A DNA stretch of 64,000 bases from Adiantum capillus-veneris (lineage: Eukaryota > Streptophyta > Polypodiopsida > Polypodiales > Pteridaceae). Shown piece after piece: positions 59,944 through 64,000 of the stretch; the stretch's first letter is position 1, and each line of letters starts with the position of its first letter. Both the position numbers and the translations under genes were made by a program. The DNA lies in assembly GCA_014529385.2 (NCBI GenBank), contig CM043944.1, forward strand, positions 67,027,395 to 67,091,394. The letters run 5' to 3'. The notes under the pieces are model-generated. The model did not search any database, was not told the origin of the DNA, and saw only the letters and a program-made list of their open reading frames with translations.

Positions 59944-60709
59944 TGGAGAGGGGGAATAGGGAACACACCCAACACAATGAATGTTTGCCTCTCTGTAGCC
60001 TAGGGATTCCACAGCACCCCTTACCTCTCAAATAACACCTTCAAATTGGCTAATTTGCAATAACAATCACACTGTAGTATACTGAACTACCGTCTCGCAC
60101 CTTGCAACAAACACCATTTAGCATAAACACGCCCACACTGCTCAACTCACCCTTTCCGAGTCACAAAACACCCCAATTCTACCCTCCTAGTGACACCCTT
60201 CAAGTTGCAGGCAAACCCTCTGCAAACACCGGCAAGTACACAAGGAGCAAGAAAAAAGAGGGGGGATGGGGAGAAGCAACACAAGATGTAGGGACTAATA
60301 CTTGGTTTTATTGCACAGGGGGGTAGTATAGTAGAATATGCAACTCTAATGGAAAGCTTTGCACTACACATGCTTGAAACCTTCAATCACTCCCTCTGGC
60401 AAAAAAGCCCTTGAAAAATCACTCCTTTTGCCTTTTATAAGGCTTGGCACGCTAAAAATGAAAAAAAAAACATGAGCCATCTAGCTCGTACAACTTAACT
60501 GGAGCTTCTTTTAGAAATTCACATGTGCATAGCTACCACTTGGAATTTTCTTGGTGTTTGGCATCTGCATGGTGCATACTTACTCAATTTGGTTGCTCGG
60601 CTCACCTTTGGGCTCCCATTTTTGACTTGCACTTTGAAGCTTTCAAGTTCCCTTTTGCTACCTTTTGGTGGGACTCCTCCCCTTGATTGGTTTTACATCT
60701 GCCACCCTT

Positions 60710-60758
<49 letters not shown>

Positions 60759-62043
60759 TGGGACACAACCCCTATTAATGCACTGGGGAGGGGGAGGCAA
60801 TAGCGAGGTCGCTATTGCTCCCTCTCTCTAAGTTCAAAAATCAGGCCTTGCGACCACGGGCACGGATAGCAAATTGGGCCGCCTGCCACATCATCATCTG
60901 GCGACACAACAGCGTGCACCACCAGCGCCGTCTCATTGCCCAAAACCGCCAGAGGCACGCCCACGGGCCGCCCCGCACCGCCACGAACCGCTAGAGCAGT
61001 GCCCCCTCGGGGGTCCGCCATAGCTCACACCACACGGGAGTATCTCCCCTCCTTGATGACCTTTGAGTGGCCACGGGCCACCCCATATGCCCCATACCCT
61101 GGTAGTTTGCGCCCGCATGTGGGTCTTTTCCGCAGGGCCACGTAGCAGCACCACAGTGCCCTAGCCTTTTAAGGCTTTTGAAAAAATGAAAAACCTTTTT
61201 TATTGAACCCTTCTTCCATCCACCTTGCAAGGCCTGCCATTTATGGCTCCAGTCTCGGGTCGCCAGACTGCAAAGACCGGGCATGACTCCATGTTGTCGA
61301 CCGCAAACCCATCCGTCTTCATCGGTATTTTCAGTTCTCTAATCCCCCGAATCGCGGCCGCAAACTTTGATCAAATCTTCTACGATCCAATCCGAACAAA
61401 TGCACCTAATCTTCCGACTACAATATCTCCCCGCTCCGGACTCCGTTTGACGTGTAGTCACTTCCTGTTAGCATCATACGCTGCATATTATGTACCAAAA
61501 ACCTTGAGAGCTCATGAAAACACCAGATGGTGCATTTCCCAATGCGGGCAAGTAGGCTCAGAACTGGACCCCGGAAAAACTTCAATTGACTATATCTTGC
61601 TAACCCGAGTCCGTTTTTCAATCCGAGAAGACAGGTATGCTCTATACCATGAGCACTACACATATAACGTTGCACCCCTGCCCGGGACACTTGTCCATAG
61701 TTGCTCTTTTCGGCAAAAATCTGCAACACCCTGAACCTTCATCTTTCAATAACTTGGGCTCCGTAGCTCAGTTTGATGAGTTGTTTGGACCTGCTCCTTC
61801 AGCATTTTAAGCTCTACATTACTTGGCCAAAAAAGTGCACTTTGTATCTCCTTCATTTGCTTCTCCAATTAGCCTCTCATGGAGCCTTCCTTGGCCTATA
61901 TACCACATGGGGCATACATACGCGTTGCTGCTTGTCAACCCATGATCTTCCTAGCTGCTCCTTCCTTTTGCCAAGCTTCTGCTTGCCTGCACATATCTGT
62001 CCATGCGACCTTCTAGAGTCGACACACTTTGGCTATACCATCG
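59944..62043 (-). repeat. Gypsy 5' LTR with internal insertion
   Basis: Matches 55393-57248 but has about 240 extra bases (about 60650-60890) that include (CT)n at 60713-60751 and CCTTGCGACCACGGGCACGG. Either the left copy lost this or the right gained it. Confidence 0.88.
60713..60751. repeat. (CT)n microsatellite in 5' LTR
   Basis: About 19 CT units within the LTR-specific insertion. Confidence 0.96.
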
Positions 62044-63224
62044 TCCCAAGTTATTGGGATCCCATCTTTTTTACCATGTAAGGGCATAAATATATAAGAA
62101 GACTCATAAAGTTACATCAGGGTACCCAACAGAGTGCGTGTTGATAATATATACAAAATTTTTCACGTAGGGACTCAAAGTACTTTTCTTTAGAAAATTC
62201 CCTCTAGGTCTGGTTGGGCCCATTGTTATATGACTTTGCTTCTCTCTGAATATGATTCTTGTCACGCTTTTAATATAGCAAAAGACAAAAGTGTGGATCA
62301 AGTATTTGGCTCTACTTCGATCAGGTTGAAATCTCATGTACTTCCTAGCGTTTTTGCAGATACCTGCCTTACTCCATCAAACTCGTAATCACACTAAATG
62401 CCCATATATTTTCACTACATCTATTGGCCAAAACACACTAAATGGTAACCAATCTTTTACTCTAAAATTTTGAGTATGATTCATGTTAGCTCTTTAAGAA
62501 GGACCAATGCTCGAGCTCAAAGGAGTCAATTGAAAACAAGCAGACGTGGCACATGAGTTAGCAAAAGTGGTATTTGGCTCCACCTTACACATTGTCATAC
62601 ACCAAAGCATAGTTAACAAAGAGTAGATACACATGAATATAACAAGGGTGTGTTAGTTTTATGGAAATCAACGTTAGATGCACATGAATGTAACAAGGGT
62701 GTGTTAGTTTTATGAAAATCAAGGAATTTTGAAACTAGGCTTAAGGGAATGCAAATCATATGTAGGGTGGTGAGATCTATAGTAATAGCTTGCCTCAGAA
62801 TTTCAAAACGGCTTAGTTACTTTTGCTATAGTTCTTCTTGAGCCCTCATGGTATGATCAACAACGATTCGAAGAGGGTATAATCTCTATTTTTAAAAATA
62901 AAAGGCGTGGATCATATTAGAAAGTTAGATATTAAATCGTATACCCTATGAGAGGGGCTACAGAAGCCGATAAGGAATGTTGATCGCTTCCTATACTTTC
63001 ACATTTAGAAGAGATAATGTAATGGAAATGGCCTATGAAAATGGCTACTTAATGGAAATGGCCTATGAACTTTGAGAGTAGCGGAATTAGGAAAGTAGGT
63101 GAAGCACTTCTAAGAGATTACTTTGTGAGCATAGCGGGTGAACTTAATTGATGGTAGCAACATAAACATGGTACTTTGTTAACTTGGCATGAACAATACT
63201 TTTGCAAAGAGAGAGTTTAGAGAA
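62044..63224. other. Intergenic stretch with small duplications
   Basis: Tandem copies of CACATGAATGTAACAAGGGTGT (about 62630 and 62678) and AATGGAAATGGCCTATGAA (about 63021 and 63052). No gene or RNA signal was seen. Confidence 0.6.
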
Positions 63225-63740
63225 CATGACAATAGTTGAAGACCGGATTCATATGGAGCCGGTCCCCCCTCCAATGGGCATTTGTATTATAGTTTCTCCC
63301 ATCAAGAGAGACTTGGTACAATACAATCTTTGTGTTCCTTGTGACCTTGGTGATGCAATGAAGATGGAAAGCTTCATGCATCACAAACATAACATAACAT
63401 AACATAAACTTGAAGAAAGCATTAACTATCCCAAGCCTCAGTCCCAAGGCCTCAAACACCTTCGAAGGTGGAGAGAGCTAGCGGGGAATGAGGATAGGGA
63501 AGAGGAAAAAGAAACATTCAATAGGAGAAAGAAGTAGTTCCTCACTTATAATTACTCTTCTTGCTAGTATACATAATAGCATAGTAATGGAGATGGAGAA
63601 GATGGCAAGCTTAAGAATTGAAGCATGACTCTTGGTTGGATTTGGATTCCATAGCCAAGAGTGTTGGTGTAGGATTTCACTCTCACAAGCTTGGAGAAGG
63701 AGGTGGTGTTCCTCAAATTTCACCAAGTGAGAATGGTGTC
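63225..63740 (-). repeat. Dispersed repeat, copy 2 (inverted relative to 51.2-51.7 kb)
   Basis: The reverse complement aligns with 51226-51700 over most of its length (CACCTTCGAAGGTGTTTGAGG, CAAGTCTCTCTTGATGGGA, GAGGGGGGACCGGCTCC). An AACAT pentamer run lies at about 63388-63406. It looks like a transposable element end; no coding domain. Confidence 0.8.
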
Positions 63741-64000
63741 TCCAATGAGTGTGTGTGATGGTGTATATCCCCCTAGCACCACCCTTTCTTGCTTTGGGCG
63801 AAAATTCTACTTGCTACAAGCTCATTGGACCCCTCTCCCCTTAGCCAATCACATCCAGCATGCAGTCAAGCATATGGGTAGTCTTTTGACAAGTGTCCTC
63901 CTTACCCCTTAGCGAGAGAGAGCTTGAAAATATCTAGATATTTGTTAGGTGGAATTAAAAGCTCATTGGACCCCTCTTTAGCCCAACCAATAGCATTCAA
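63741..64000. other. Right edge, no feature
   Basis: The word GCTCATTGGACCCCTCT occurs twice (about 63819 and 63961). Otherwise nothing was seen. Confidence 0.5.

Larger units (their letters stand above)
55393..62043 (-). mobile_element. Ty3/gypsy retrotransposon, internally deleted (minus strand)
   Basis: LTRs of 1,856 bp (55393-57248) and 2,100 bp (59944-62043) flank gag, protease, the start of RT and the end of integrase, in gag-to-IN order on the minus strand. A primer-site candidate (59938-59922) and polypurine tract (minus ACTGGGGGGTGGGCAA next to 57248) fit. The flanks ATCAT and TCCCA do not match, so no target duplication is seen. Non-autonomous. Confidence 0.9.

Overview
This is eukaryotic, land-plant-like DNA. 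It has GT-AG introns, Ty1/copia and Ty3/gypsy LTR retrotransposons with plant-style primer-binding sites, a CACTA-type transposase fragment, and long CT/GA and GT microsatellites. The style (large, repeat-laden, no dense host genes) would fit a fern or another large-genome plant, but the species cannot be proved from the sequence. No rRNA or tRNA gene and no CRISPR array was seen.

Left half (1 to about 29.4 kb): the unusual part. A minus-strand frame stays open for 793 codons from an ATG at 2379 to the left edge. It carries Cys-rich motifs and a recognisable DDE triad (D530, D671, E710), so it is a transposase-like protein cut by the window. Facing away from it, on the plus strand, is a spliced gene starting at 13380. 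Exons A and B encode a roughly 857-residue protein with a DGQH (ParB/sulfiredoxin-like) motif. B's donor (16033) leaves one base of a codon. Three downstream exons, each opening with a good acceptor and each in the complementary phase, encode a SET methyltransferase-like domain (18626-19182), an FCP1/NIF phosphatase-like domain plus SAP-like tail (19825-21023), and a second FCP1/NIF-like domain (26206-26981). Each ends in its own stop. The simplest reading is one 5' module with alternative C-terminal cassettes, though separate genes are possible.

These coding parts sit in many kilobases of a degenerate 50-bp repeat built on the motif TTGGACAAGTGGTGGACCTTG or its variants. The repeat forms a roughly 442-bp higher-order unit. 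It runs in plus orientation from 2.47 to 19.7 kb and mostly in inverted orientation from 22.0 to 29.2 kb. A unique edge module of about 150 bp is present once in plus orientation and twice inverted, each copy facing a coding block. Together this looks like part of a very large DNA transposon, or another selfish locus, with transposase, cargo gene and binding-site-like arrays.

Right half (29.7 to 64 kb): nested and decayed transposable elements. In order: a ruined Ty3/gypsy pol (29.7-31.7); microsatellite-rich filler; a complete-ended Ty1/copia on the minus strand (36376-41018, TSD GTATT) lacking its integrase core; a gypsy gag-protease remnant (41.6-43.4); a large-LTR element with no pol (44033-50266) that carries a 28-bp perfect palindrome in both LTRs; a copia LTR/PBS remnant (50.8); a CACTA transposase fragment (52.6-53.9); microsatellites; and a minus-strand Ty3/gypsy element (55393-62043) whose pol is largely deleted. 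A dispersed repeat occurs inverted at 51.2-51.7 and 63.2-63.7 kb.
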